Source of the DNA: Loripinus fragilis
Taxonomy: Eukaryota; Mollusca; Bivalvia; Lucinida; Lucinidae
Assembly: GCA_964019695.1 (NCBI GenBank)
Contig: OZ026525.1
Location: 92,475,779-92,539,778, forward strand
Direction of reading: 5' to 3'
DNA: 64,000 nucleotides
Position numbers and translations under genes: made by a program. Of the stretch, positions 30,430-42,163 are shown piece after piece (positions within the stretch are counted from its first letter, which is position 1; each line of letters starts with the position of its first letter). Under the pieces are notes generated by a model. That model made no database searches and was not told where the DNA came from. It saw nothing but the letters and a program-made list of their open reading frames with translations.

Positions 30430-30545
30430 TTACTCACTACATGACAATATGGCAAACACCAACAGTATAGTAGTTGCAGCTATTGATAGCGAGTATTTTG
30501 CCATTATTTTTGCGAAGCGAGACCGTTGTTGTCGTGGCCGCCATC
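30430..30545 (-). CDS. Candidate first coding exon (signal-peptide-like)
   Basis: On the minus strand an ATG in context AAGATGGCGGCC lies at 30544. A second ATG at 30504, in another frame, opens MAKYSLSIAATTILLVFAIL followed by SC: a short basic start and a hydrophobic run like a signal peptide. Both frames stay open to GTGAGT at 30432-30437, a consensus splice donor (exon would end at 30438). Upstream on that strand lie CACGTG, CATGTG and GGCGCG words and CpG-richer sequence. No downstream exon was identified and SINEs follow directly, so this is a hypothesis. Confidence 0.3.
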
Positions 30546-30840
30546 TTTAAAAGCGAAAGTCCGATACGAGGTTTGCCGAATGATTGTCATGTGACAGAAA
30601 AGGGCGCGAACTTTTTACTAAATACCGAAAAGAGCAGAAATAATCAGACAAAAGTACCAAATGGAACCCCCTTTTTTACATGTATATTTGAGCCCCCTAT
30701 CAAAGAATCCTCGCAAAAACTTACCATGAACAAATACTCTCATAAAAAAAAACAATATTTACGTTGGTTTCGTTGAACGCGCACTTGTAAAAGATGGATG
30801 TTAATGTCACGTGACAGATAATGGCGCGAATTTTTTTTCT
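30546..30840 (-). promoter_or_regulatory. Possible promoter region with duplicated GTCAYGTGAC/GGCGCGAA
   Basis: Two blocks 220 bp apart share order and spacing: GTCATGTGACAGAAAAGGGC followed by GCGAAC, and TAAATACCG (30586-30628); and GTCACGTGACAGATAATGGC followed by GCGAAT, and AAATACCGG (30806-30848). GTCACGTGAC matches an E-box/CLEAR-type palindrome. TTCGCGCC (minus) matches an E2F-type site. Next to the candidate start codon, AAGATGGCGGC also matches a YY1-type motif. The duplication is visible; the promoter role is inferred. Confidence 0.35.
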
Positions 30841-30849
30841 AAATACCGG

Positions 30850-31264
30850 CAAGAGAATAGGTGTGTCAAAATCCACGAATTACGTTTCTTACCCTCAAAA
30901 CTGTCATTAAAAGCTGCTCATAATGTGATTCATTACGTTTTACATGCTATAAAAATAAAGAGAAGGCAAATCATCATCTTTTGTGCACATACAATGATGC
31001 AGAATACATCGACAACCTCCTCTTACAATGCTGGCTAATAACGCCTACCTAGGGTAAGTTAAGTTCGCTCCCGCTTGCTTCGCACAATAGGTTAACCTAA
31101 AGTTGGAAACATTCGAGAACAAGTCTACACATTTTTGGTTCCCTGCTCATTGTTCGTTTAGCATTAAAACATGCCTTAAGCCGAGTATAAGGGTTCAGTC
31201 AAAACCTGATTTTGATGTATGTTTCGACTGATGTTTATAGAAGCGGCCGGCCACGGCCGACCGC
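30850..31264. other. No gene seen
   Basis: An open frame (30811-31038, plus) has no recognisable motif. CCTAGGGTAAGTTAAG at about 31049 resembles a splice donor on the plus strand, but no exon can be defined. A small GGCCGGCCACGGCC dyad lies at 31244-31258. Confidence 0.4.
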
Positions 31265-34200
31265 AATGACAAGTTGAAGTTAAACCGATGTATTTTAATT
31301 TGTGTTAAACCTTGACATGACATTGTGATCTGCTTATAACCCTTTCAAGTAATTTGGACCCAGATCAGGCCCGACATTCTGTCACCACCTGATAGGGGTC
31401 CAAACTATTTGACACTTTAGAGGTTATGACAAGTTGAATTTGAACCGATGTATTTTACTTTGAGTTAAACCTTGACATGACATTGTCATCTGCTGACAAC
31501 CCTTTCAAACAATTTGGACCCAGATCAGGCCCCACATTCTGTCCGGGCCTGATAAGGGTCCAAACTGTTTGACACTTTAGAGATTATTACAAGTTGAAGT
31601 TGAACCAATGTATTTTAACTTTGCGTTAAACCTTTACATGAAATTGTCATCTGCTGATAAGTGTTTCAAACAATTTGGACCCAAATCAGGCCCAACATTC
31701 TTTCCGGACCTGATAGGGGTCAAACTGTTTGACATTTGAGAGGTTATGACAAGTTGAAGTTGAACCGATGTTTTTTAACTATGCATTAAACTTTTACATG
31801 ACATTGTCATCTGCTGATAACCCTTTCAAACAATTTGGACCCAGATCAAGCCCGACATTCTGTCCGGACCTGATAGGGGTACAAACTGTTTGATACAATA
31901 GAGGTTATGAATTTTTAAGTTGATCCGATGTATTTTAACTTTGCATTAAACTTTAACATGACGTTGTCATCTGCTGATAACCCTTTCAAACAATTTGGAC
32001 CCAGATCAGGCCCGACATTCTGTCTGAACCTGATAGGGGTTAAAATTGTTTGACACTTTAGAGGTCGTGACAAGTTGAAGTTGAACCGATGTATTTTAAC
32101 TATACGCTTAATTTTAACATGACATTGTCGTCTGCTGATAACCCTTTCAAGCAATTTGGACCCAGATCAGGCAAGACATTCTGCCCTCACCTGATAGGGG
32201 TCAAACCAATTTGACACTTTAGAGGTTATGACAAGTTGAAATTGAACCAATGTATTTTGACTTTGATTTAAACTTTAACATGACATTTTCATCTTCTGAT
32301 AACCATTTCAAACAATTAAGACCCAGATCAGGCCCAACATTCTGTCCGGACCTGATAGGGGTACAAACTGTTTGACACTTTAGAGGTTATGACAATTTTA
32401 AGTTGAACCGATGTATTTTAACTTTGCATTAAACTTTAACATGACATTGTCCTCTGCTGATAACCCTTTCAAACAATTTGGACCCAGATCAGGCCCGACA
32501 TTCTGTCTGGACCTGATAGGGGTTAAAATTGTTTGACACTTTAGAAGTTGTGACAAGTTGAAGTTGAACCCATGTATTTTAACTATGCGTTAAACTTTTA
32601 CATGACATTATCATCTGCTGATAACCTTTTCAAGAAATTTGGACCCAGATCAGGCCAGACATTTTGCCGGCACTTGAAAGGGGACAAAACTATTTGACAC
32701 TTTAGAGGTTATGACAAGTTGAAATTGAACCAATGTATTTTAACTTTGATTTAAATTTTAGCATGACATTGTCATCTGCTGATAACCATTCCAAACAATT
32801 TAGACCCAGATCAAGCCCGAATTTGTCCGGACCTGATAGGGGTCCAAACTGTTAAACACTTTAGAGGTTATGAAAAGGTGAAATTGAACCGATGTATTTT
32901 AACCTTCGTTAAACCTTAACATGTTATTATCATGAGCTGATAACCCATTCAAGTAATTTGGACCCAGATCAGGCCCGACATTCTGCCGGCACCTGATAGG
33001 GGTCAAAACTATTTGACACTTTAGAGGTTTTGACAAGTTGAAATTTAACCAATGTATTTTAAACTTTGATTTAAACTTTAACATGACATTGTCATCTGCT
33101 GATAACCATTTCAAACAATTTAGGCCCAGATCAGGCCCGAATTTGTCCGGACCTGATAGGGGTCCAAACTGTTAAACACTTTAGCGGTTATGAAAAGGTG
33201 AAATTGAACCTATGTATTTTAACTATGCGTTAAACTTTTACATGACATTGTCATCTGCTAATAACCATTTCAAACAACTTGGACCCAGATCAGGCCCAAC
33301 ATTCTGTCTGGACTTGATAGGGGTTAAACTGTATGAAGCTTTAGAGGTTATGACAAATTGAAGTTGAACGGATGTATTTTAACTTTGTGTAAAACTTAAA
33401 CATGACATTGTCATCTGCTGATAACCCTTTCAGATAATTTGGACCCAGATCAGGCCCCACATTCTGTCTGGACCTGATAGGGGTCAAACTGTTTGACACT
33501 TTAGAGATTATTACAAGTTGAAGTTGAACCAAAGTATTTTAACTTTGCGTTTAACCTTTACATGACATTGTCATCTGCTGATAAGTGTTTCAAACAATTT
33601 GGACCCAAATCAGGCCAAACATTCTGTCCGGACCTGATAGGGGTCAAACTGTTTGACATTTGAGAGCTTATGACAAGTTGAAGTTGAACCTATGTATTTT
33701 AACTATGCATTAAACTTTTACATGACATTGTCATCTGCTGATAACCCTTTCAAACAATTTGGACCCAGATCAGGCCCGACATTCTGTCCGGAACTGATAG
33801 GGATCCAAACTGTTTGACACTTTAGAGGTTATGACAAGTTGAAGTTGAACAGATGTATTTTAACTTTGCATTAAACTCTAACAAGACGTCACATCTGCTG
33901 ATAACCCTTTCAAACAATTTGGACCCAGATCAGGCCTGACATTCTGTCCGGAACTGATAGAGGTCAAAACTGTTTGACACTTTAGAGTTTATGACAAGTT
34001 GAAGTTGAACTGATGTATTTTAACTTTGCGTTAAACTTAAACATGACATTAAACTTAAACAAAACTTATACATGATAATCTTTACATGACATTGTCATCT
34101 GCTTATAACCCTTTCAAACAATTTGGACCCAGATCAGGCCCGACATTCTGTCTGGACCTGATAGGTGTCCAAGCTGTTTAACGCTTTAGAAGTTATGACA

Positions 34201-34535
34201 AGTTGGAGTTGAGCCAATGTTTTATTTTTGCGTTAAACATTTACATGACTTTGTCAGCATATGACATCAGATCTGTTGATAAGTGTTTCAAACAATTTGG
34301 ACCCAGATCAGGCCCGACATTCCCCGAAATGATTAGGGTCAAAATTGTTTGACACTTTAGAGGTTATGACAAGTTGAAGTTGAACCGATGTATTTTAACT
34401 GTGCGTTTAACCGTTACATAACATTGTCATCTGCTGATAACCCTTTCAAACAATTTGGACCCAGATCAGGCCCGACATTCTGTCCAGACCTGATAGGGAT
34501 CAAACTGTTTGATGCTTTAGAGGTTAAACTGTAAT
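31265..34535 (-). repeat. 160-bp satellite array, ~20 units, inverted
   Basis: These are units of the same satellite as 15055-19455, reverse-complemented: GACATTGTCATCTGCTGATA, ACCCTTTCAAACAATTTGGA, CCCAGATCAGGCCCGACATT, CTGTCCGGACCTGATAGGGG, TCAAACTGTTTGACACTTTA, GAGGTTATGACAAGTTGAAG, TTGAACCGATGTATTTTAAC. CTGCTGATAA marks units at about 31490, 31650, 31812, 31970 and so on to 34428. Variant units with GATAAGTGTTTCAAAC match the GTTTGAAACACTTATC variants of the first array. Edges are at about 31265 and 34535. Confidence 0.95.
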
Positions 34536-36625
34536 CAATGTACGACAGAAATATTGAACAAATTGGGCTCTTAATTCTCTCAATTGGAAATTATTGAATT
34601 ACCGAACAGAGGAAAATCCTCTATTCTAAAATTGGTAATATTTAAGTTATTACAAGAGTGTCAAACAAGTTGGGCTCTGAGTTCTGGACGTCACTATAGG
34701 AATCTGTAGAACTACTGAAAAGAGGAAAATTCCTCTGTTCTTAAACTGTAATTAATGTAAGATAGAAATTTTATACAAAGTAGGTAATTAGAAATTGTTG
34801 AATTACCGAACGGAGGAAAATTGGATATATTTTAGGTTTTTACTAGAATGTCAAAAATGTGGGGTTTGGAGTTCTGGAAGTCACAATAGGAAATTGCAGA
34901 ACTACTGAACAGAGGAAAATTCCTCTGTTGTAAAATTCACTCCTTTTTTTGATTGTCAAGAAACTGAGTGGAAAATGTAGGAAAATTCCTCTGTTGAAAA
35001 TTGGAAACATTTAAGTTATGATGGTTATTTATGTTAATATGGAAATGATAACAAACAGGGTTCTTCATTTTCATTATAAGAAAGTGGGCTTTTATTTTCG
35101 CAATAGGAAATTGTTGAATTACCGAATGGAGGAAAATTCCTCCGTTGGAATATTGGCAATATTTAAGTTATAACTAGAATGTCAAACAAGTTGGGCTCAG
35201 AGTTCTGGAAGTCACTATAGGAAATTATTGAACTACCGAACAGAGGAAAATTCCTCTGTTGGAAAATTGGTAATATTTAAGTTATGACTTGAATATTAAA
35301 CAAGTTGGACTCGGAGTTCTGGAAATCACTATAGGAAATTGTCGAACTACTGAACAGAGGAAAATTCCTCTGTTGTAAAATTCACTCCTTTTATTGATTG
35401 TGGAGATGCAGAATGGAAAACGGAGGAAAATTCCTCTGTTGAAAATTGGAAACATTTAAGTTATGATGGATATTAATGCTAAGATGGAAATGATAATAAA
35501 CAGGGTTCTTCATCATAGGAAAATGGGCTCATAATTCTCGCAAAAGGAAATTGTTGATTTACCGAACGGAGGAAAATTCCTCTGTTGGAAAATTGGATAT
35601 ATTTTAGGTTTTGACTAGAATGTCAAACAAGTTGGGTTCGGAGTTCTGGAAGTAACTATAGGAAATTCCTCTGTTGTAAAGGTCAGTCCTTCTATTTATT
35701 GTTGATATTCTACAGAATAGAAAACGGAGGAAAATTCCTCTGTTGAAAATTGGAAACTTTTAAAGATATGATGGATATTTATGTTAAGATGGAAATGATA
35801 GCAAACGGGTTTCTTCATTTTCATTATAGGAAAGTGGGCTCTTAATTCTCCAAATAGGAAATTGTTGAATTACCGAACGGAGGAAAATTCCTCTGTTGGA
35901 AAATTGGTAATATTTAAGTTATGACTAGAATGTCAAACAAGTTAGGCTTTCAGTTCTGGAAGTCACTATAGGAAATTGTCGAACTATTGAACAGAGGAAA
36001 ATTCCTCTGTTGTAAAATTTTCTCTCCTTTTATTGATTGTGGAGATACAGAAAGGAAAACGGAGGAAAATTCCTCTGTTGAAAATTGGAAACTTTTAAGT
36101 TATGATTAAGATGGAAATGATAACAAACAGGGTTCTTCATTTTTATTATAGGAAAGTGGGCTCTTAATTCTCGCAATTAGAAATTGTTGAATTACCAAAT
36201 GGAGGAAAATTCCTCTGTTGGAAATTGGTAATGTTTAAGTTATGACTAGAATGTAAAATAAATCAGTTCTGGAAGTCACTATAGGAAATTTTCGAACTAC
36301 TAAACAGAGGAAAATTCCTCTGTTGTAAAGGTCACTCCTTTTATATATTGTTGAGATACTGAAAGTAAAATGTAGGAAAATTCCCCTGTTCTGAAATAAG
36401 ATGATTGTGATTAAAGGAAGACGTGTCCCATTGTCAAAACAGAGGAAATTTCCTCTGTTGTAAACAGATTTCTACTTGGATATATATATTTTGATATTTG
36501 AACTTTTCTTTAAACTATTAGGACAAATACACTACTTGGAACATATTTTAAGGACATCAATTTCTGCATTTTGAGCAGTCACAACAGAGGAAATTTCCTC
36601 TGTTCATAGGAAAAATAAATTACAT
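34536..36625. repeat. CAGAGGAAAATTCCTCTG dyad array
   Basis: About seventeen copies of the 18-bp dyad CAGAGGAAAATTCCTCTG or variants are spaced roughly 90-150 bp apart. They alternate in a larger ~550-bp cycle. Intervening words are GTCAAACAAGTTGGGCTC, GAGTTCTGGAAGTCACTATA, GGAAATTGTTGAATTACCGA, AATTGGTAATATTTAAGTTA and GATGGAAATGATAACAAACA. The last two dyads (about 36440 and 36585) are perfect palindromes, CAGAGGAAATTTCCTCTG. The array begins directly at the end of the 160-bp satellite. No coding potential. Confidence 0.85.
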
Positions 36626-37174
36626 TGTACCATCATTTTTGTACTCTATAACGATGATAAACTCAAATATGATTATATCCATATTTATGTTTTACTATCA
36701 AAAAAAGGGAATTCCATCGGAAAATCCCTTTTTATTTCGGAAAGAGTTTTAAGTGAAAAATAAATAACGGAAATGAATTTAGATATAGACTGCGTAATTA
36801 GATATTTTTCTCATTTAAATATGAGCTTTTATATAGGCTGGGATTAGATGGAATTTCTGCGCGTTTTTGTGTCTCCACTTTGAATCATTCCCCAAGTGTA
36901 CCTTATTGATATATAAATAAGCTGCGGATCAGTAGTTTAAAATTCGTGCGTTATGCTTACGATTACTAATATAGAGGCGCAAATGGGTTTTTATCTCAAG
37001 GAAAAAGACTAAGTTATTCTGAATTGCAGGGCTTCTGAGCCTTAGGTCAAAATAAGGGATGCTCCCAAAAATAAGTTTTAATTACGCGATATACATTTAC
37101 ATCCACATGCTAAACGTCGATCGTATTAGTATGGATTAAAGTTGTTAAATAAAAGAAAAATGGGGGTCACTTTA
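36626..37174. other. No gene seen; one small hairpin
   Basis: AAAAAAGGGA at about 36700 and TCCCTTTTT at about 36725 form a short hairpin. The rest is AT-rich with no recognised content. Confidence 0.45.
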
Positions 37175-37705
37175 ATCCTGGAAACTCATTAGTGTTAAAA
37201 GCATCAATAATATCAGCCTGCTTATCATCGGAAAGAGACATCAGAAAGTCTCATTTATAACAAAACAGGAAAAATGGGCAACCAGGTGAGCACTATCAGA
37301 GCCCATAGAAATTCCAACTGCTTGTCTATACAATTTGGTGCCAAATCGAATAAAATGTTGCCCAACAAAAAGGTCAGCGCATCACACACATTTTGACAAG
37401 ACCATGCATGATTTTTTTAGGTCTTTTCGAAGTAAAAATTGCGTTTCTGTCGTTACATGCAAGAAAGGGAGAGCATTATCTGCTGAAGGTTCTTTCAATA
37501 AGATCAATAAGTTTATCTTTAATTAAATTATGAGGTAAAGTAGTATAAAGAGTAGAAAATCATAAGTAGACAAACTGGTCACATCGAAATCTCTAGCTTT
37601 AAGTTTATCTAAAATTTCACCTGAATTTTTAATAAACCAAAATAGGTTTTTACTGAATCTCTCATATACCTTTTCACAGTACTTAAAGAGACTAAGTCTG
37701 CAACT
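37175..37705 (-). pseudogene. Reverse-transcriptase fragment (central RT region)
   Basis: Translated on the minus strand with frame changes, pieces such as KVYERFSKNLFWFIKNSGE, LDKLKARDFDVTSLSTYDF, HFIRFGTKLYRQAVGISMGS and ADIIDAFNTNEFPG match, in order, the palm region of an RT-containing retroelement ORF common in bivalves. VGISMG corresponds to the RT motif usually read as VGIPMG. Stops and frameshifts interrupt it several times (for example after LLFILLYLII). Homology ends before the catalytic YxDD block. It is a dead, truncated copy. The 63.3-kb fragment is a later part of the same family. Confidence 0.7.
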
Positions 37706-38638
37706 ATGAAAATTTTTCGAAAGAAATTCTTTTCTTTTGAAATCATTTGTAAAAGTAGAATTAAGTTATATTTTCACAATAGATCTGTGCACTATAACTG
37801 AAAACTGCATGGAAAAGTGAATTATCTTATAAAAACAAGTATATTTTCCCTTGTTGGTAATTATTTGCGTCCCTCCAATAATTATAGACAGTTAATTTTT
37901 AATGCGAACTGCTGTTGTTTTGATACTGATAATTTGTTAAGATTTACGAAATTGGTAAAATGTATACCTGAATTTTAGCTTTGTTACTGTGTTCTTGAAA
38001 AATAAAAACATTATTTCTAAAATTAAAAGATCAAAAGTTACAGACTATGCAGCTTTTAATAACATGTTTTAACAGCTGTAAGACATGAGGTTAACAATTT
38101 AGAAAGGTCTGTTGTCGTACAAGAACTAGAATTAGCAATAAATCTTGCTTAATAGGGGTTTTTATGGAGTTAAGGTAACCAGTACAAAACTTAGGAACTT
38201 TGAGCTTTGACACCAAAATTTAGAGACTTTTTAGGGCCGCCACTCAGCACAGACAAAACATCTCTGATAATCAAAGAAAGAAAGACAGCAAGGATCAGAA
38301 ATCAATTGCTCGCATTCCGGATCGGGATTTCCGGTATTTTTACCCATGTAAGAAATTTCTATCTCACACCCCTGGCACGTGCCGTACCAGCCCTAGGGAA
38401 AGATAAAAAAGAACTGACGCACCTAGCGCCGAACTACTTCTGTCGGAACTACTTTTGATTGTCAATGTAAACAATATTCGCTTTTCGGACATTTCGGCAT
38501 CAAGAGAACAAACAAACAAAAATTATACGACTAGAATTCCAAATCTATCGGTGTTTTTTTTACCTAATATATACTTTTTTCGACCGATATGTGTCCCAAA
38601 TCAACCAAAAAACGCGCCGGGCCCCTATGAAATCAAGT
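37706..38638. other. No gene seen
   Basis: Two adjacent plus-strand frames (38207-38458, 38455-38640) are open but show no recognised motif. The sequence is AT-rich. TTACGAAATTGGTAAAATGT near 37945 could be further decayed retroelement sequence, but I cannot support that. Confidence 0.4.
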
Positions 38639-39596
38639 AGTTTCTGAGAAAACTTTGATGAAAAATGTCCGTTTTTTTAAGATATAGGAGTGACAGAAGG
38701 AAAAATTGAAAAAGAAGGCAAAATGAGCTTTAGCATCTTTATTTTCATTTACACAATACACTTAGCCTACCTGAAGGTGTACACAAAATTTGAAAACACT
38801 GGCTCCAATAGGAGCGGAGAAATATGTGACAGAAATTTCCATTGGAGAGGAAGAAAAATGAACAAATAAATGGACTGATATGCAATATGTGGCTGTTTTT
38901 GTTACACAATACAACTCATTACTATCAAGCTTTGTACCAAATTTCAGAATCCTAAGTCAAGTAGTTGCTGAGAAATCTTTGACAGAAAAAAATGTCCGTA
39001 TATGTATTTTATAGGACAGAAGGAAAAATTGAAAATTTGAAAAAAGAAGGCAAAATGAGGATAAGCATCTCAATTTTCATTTACACTATACACTTTGCCT
39101 ACCTGAAGGTGTACACAAAAGTTGAAAACATTGGTATCAATAGGAGCTGAGAAATCTGTGACAGAAATTTCCTTGAAGAGAAAGAAAAATGAACAAATAA
39201 AGGGACTGATAAGCAATATGTGGCTGTTATTTTGTTACACAATACAACTCATCACTATCAAGCTTTGTACATAATTTCAAAATCCTAACTCAAGTAGTTG
39301 CTGAGAAATCTTTGACAGAAAAAAAATGTCCATATGTATTATATAAGAGTGACAGAAGGAAAAAATGAAAAATTGAAAAAAGACGGCAAAATGAGGATAA
39401 GCATCTTAATTTTCATTTACACAATACACTTTGTCTACCTGAAGGTGTACACACAATTTGAACACAGTGGCTCCAATAGGAGCTGAGCAATCTGTGACAG
39501 AAATTTCCATTGTAGAGAAAGCAAAATGAACAAATAAAGAGACTGATAAGCAATATGTGGCTGTAATTTTGTTACACAATACAACTCATCACTAAT
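38639..39596. repeat. ~330-bp tandem repeat, 3 units
   Basis: Units start at about 38639, 38964 and 39299 with TTGCTGAGAAATCTTTGACA. They continue AAAAATGTCCGTAT, GTGACAGAAGGAAAAATTGA, AAGAAGGCAAAATGAGGATA, AGCATCTTAATTTTCATTTA, CACTTTGCCTACCTGAAGGT, GTACACAAAATTTGAAAACA, GGAGCTGAGAAATCTGTGAC, GCAATATGTGGCTGTTATTT and TGTTACACAATACAACTCAT. The third unit ends abruptly at CATCACT. Non-coding. Confidence 0.9.
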
Positions 39597-40840
39597 ATGA
39601 ACTTAGGCACTACCTAGATGCGGACATGAGCACTTATGAAGTTTCTCTCCCTCCTTGACTGTCTATTCATCCACCAATCCATGTATGCATATGTATCTAT
39701 CTATTTCTCTAGCTCCATTTTGAACATTATCATGCCAGTTGTATTAAAAAGAAAATGTTTAACTGTGTTTTACTTAGGCCATAGAAAAGAATATGTGTGT
39801 TTTGATCAGGTTTTTGAAATAGGGGCATCTAAGGTAGATCTAAAAAAATATTTTTATTTTGTTAAAAGTTTTTCATGGGGAGACTGCAGTGGTCTAGATA
39901 AGGATTTGGACCAATGGGTTTTTCACACCCTACTTTTTAATTTAATGAGCATTTTACTCTATATTTAAAGTATCAAATTGCAGGTATTGCAAAGCCTTGT
40001 AAAAAAAACCCAATATTTGCTTAACATATTTTTAAGAAAAGTTGCTTGTATCAAATACATGTTGCATTTTTAGGAAAACTTACGAAGTTTATACAATTGG
40101 TGTATATTAATTAGTTTTATCTTACTAAGAATAAAGATTTCACCACATAAATTGAACATCAGCACTGAAAACTCAAACTGCAAAGGGTATTTTTACCCTT
40201 CAATTTAATTTTCAATTCTGAATTCCAAAAAATCAATGCTGAAATACCCTTTAACCCCTCTTATCTGGAGCCCTGTCAGACTGATTAAACTGGGAAATCC
40301 CATAAAAAAGATTTAGGGACAAAAAAATCAGTTTCAATGCTACCATTTAAAAAAAAGTGAGTAGTTTACTTAAATTTTAGAATATTTTTCTTGGCTTATA
40401 TAAAACATATCACACCCTACCTCCTTAAATTAAGGGGGGGGGGATCTTTCAGAAACTGGGGGAAATCCCTTGCCAAAAATTAACACTAAAAAATAGGCAG
40501 TCTGGTAACCTGAAAGATTTTTTTTATTTATTTTAGGCCTAAATGACAGCCATCAAATCTGTGGTTTGCGTAGTGACTGCACACAGAAGCTTTAAGTTTG
40601 GTCCTTATGTCACTTCTGTAGCATCAAAAGCTCACAATGTCATTACATGCTTTTCAAGGGAATCCCCCTCCCAACCCCTGGGTCGGGACATGTACAAAAT
40701 AGGGCACTATGTGATGACCTGCTAACCTTTTAGCTGTAAGCAGAGTTCAATTAGTTGTCAACAGAGAGTCAAAGTCTTTTTGAAGAGAAGCCAAGATGAT
40801 GATCCCTAATGGCCTGACAAGAGATGACCTCTCAAGCATG
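39597..40840. other. No gene supported
   Basis: The plus-strand frame 39636-39968 (110 codons) carries no recognised motif and its start region is simple (CTCCCTCCTTGACTG). TTAGGGGGGGGGG lies near 40431. Fragments of the GGGAAATCCC / CCAACCCCTGG dispersed repeat lie at 40250-40690. I cannot assign a gene. Confidence 0.4.
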
Positions 40841-41120
40841 CCACAGTTTCTACCCCTAGAGTTAGTAAACCAATATCTAACCAATATCTAACCATCATAA
40901 GATGGATATTGTTGGAATATCAGTTAGTTATTGGGGCGATATCATTTTGCCCATAGGGTGAAAGTTGGACTGATATCTTGTTGGGCACACATTGGTCAAC
41001 TATTGGACTGATATCGGTTTAGTCAGCAGGGCAATACTTTACCATCATTTGGTCAATATAGCATTCATATCTGCAAGATATTGTAAACAACATTTGACTG
41101 AGTGACATAATGCCATCAGC
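40841..41120. repeat. TTGGACTGATAT motif repeats
   Basis: TTGGACTGATATC and variants (TCGGACCGATAT, TATTGGACTGATATCGG) recur about five times with TTGGTCAATAT-like words at 30-50-bp spacing. This is a short degenerate tandem repeat. Confidence 0.5.
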
Positions 41121-41379
41121 ATAAAGTCGGACCGATATTTCCACAGAAGTTTTCCATCCAACATTATGACTAAATGTTAGGGGTACATGTATCTAGTTTC
41201 TACTGGTCTAGGACTACCAGGTAGATTTTATTTACATGTGTGAAAGTTCCAAACTTTCATATCCTGAACTTAAGAAATTAAAATCTCAAAACTTGCAATC
41301 TACCTTGTCAGTAATTAATTGTCTTTTTAAACTGAGCTGAAATCAGATAAGCTACTTTAATCTGCCTAATTCATTGTTT

Positions 41380-41570
41380 TAGGTTGACTTTCTATGGAAA
41401 GTCAGCCTCAAAATCCTGAATAATCCTGAAAACTCAACCATGTATTTAAGCATCTGCTGATGTATGGCTTATGGCTTTACACATTAAAATGGCTAGCACT
41501 GATCCCTTTTTCATTTCCAGATCTAGCACTAGATAGTTATCACATCTGGGCCTATTTCATATCATGAGTT
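41380..41570. repeat. Block shared with 26490-26600
   Basis: TTTCTATGGAAAGTCAGCCT, TGGCTAGCACTGATCCCTTT and AGATCTAGCACTAGATAGTT ATCACATCTGGG match 26500-26595. It precedes the second tRNA-like cluster. Confidence 0.65.
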
Positions 41571-41817
41571 TTAGGGCTCTAGTTTAGTGGCTTTTTGAGA
41601 TAAAATCGTTCTGTTTGAAATTATTTTGAGAAAAAAACTTTTAAGGCCACTTTATACACAGAATCTTACTGTTTTTATCGGGGTACATGTATAAAACCTC
41701 TTGCAGTTTGATCAAATCAAAGGTTATCAACTCTGAATTTTGTTCCTCAGAGATTGACTTTTAATTCTAAACCGTAATTTACAAGGGACACAACTTTTTA
41801 TACTTCCTAAATGCTTT

Positions 41818-41854
41818 TCAAGAGTGAGCATGTTTTCTATCCCACCATGGAAGC
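41818..41854 (-). pseudogene. tRNA-Gln-like 5' half
   Basis: Only the acceptor 5' strand, D-arm and half of the anticodon arm remain. Homology stops exactly inside the anticodon loop. The downstream spacer is the same as in the 26.7-27.4 kb array. Confidence 0.6.
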
Positions 41855-41939
41855 TAATTTTGTTGTACTGGCTAGATTTCTATTAAATTTTGTTAATATA
41901 ATTGAAGCATCCAAATCAGTTTCCAGCTGCCAACTTTTT

Positions 41940-42010
41940 TACTTCCACCAGGATTCGAACCTGGAACCCTCACTCCAAGAGTGAGTATGTTTCTATTACA
42001 CCACGGAAGC
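41940..42010 (-). tRNA. tRNA-Gln(TTG)-like, T-loop TTCGAAT
   Basis: Cloverleaf as in copy 2, with the T-loop in its most canonical form (GGTTCGAATCC, a perfect B-box) and T-stem CCAGG/CCTGG. A one-base deletion in the D-loop makes it 71 nt. The acceptor is GCTTCCG/TGGAAGT. Confidence 0.45.
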
Positions 42011-42091
42011 TTATTTTGTTGTACTGGCTAGATTTCTATTTTTGTTACTATAATTGATTCCTCCAAATCAGTTTCCAGCTGCCCAACTTTG

Positions 42092-42163
42092 TACTTTCAC
42101 CAGGATTTGAACCTGGAGCCCTCACTCCAAGAGTGAGTATGTTTCCTATTACACCATGAAAGC
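42092..42163 (-). tRNA. tRNA-Gln(TTG)-like with compensated acceptor
   Basis: The acceptor reads GCTTTCA/TGAAAGT. Compared with copy 2 (GCTTCCA/TGGAAGT), pair 5-68 has changed from C-G to T-A on both strands. The D-loop carries GG (AATAGGAA). Anticodon and T arms are intact. Such a double change is expected if the RNA fold is under selection, although gene conversion or chance cannot be excluded from one event. Confidence 0.55.

Noticed and set aside
31915..33532. Minus frames reading SADDNVMLKF..PIRxRQNVGPDLGPNxL
   Set aside because: They are translations of the 160-bp satellite.
34536..36625. CRISPR-like pattern of short palindromic repeats with spacers
   Set aside because: Spacers are homologous to one another and longer than CRISPR spacers, and the DNA is eukaryotic with SINEs and no cas genes.
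39636..39968. 110-codon plus frame
   Set aside because: Low-complexity start and no motif; it lies between repeats without transcription signals.
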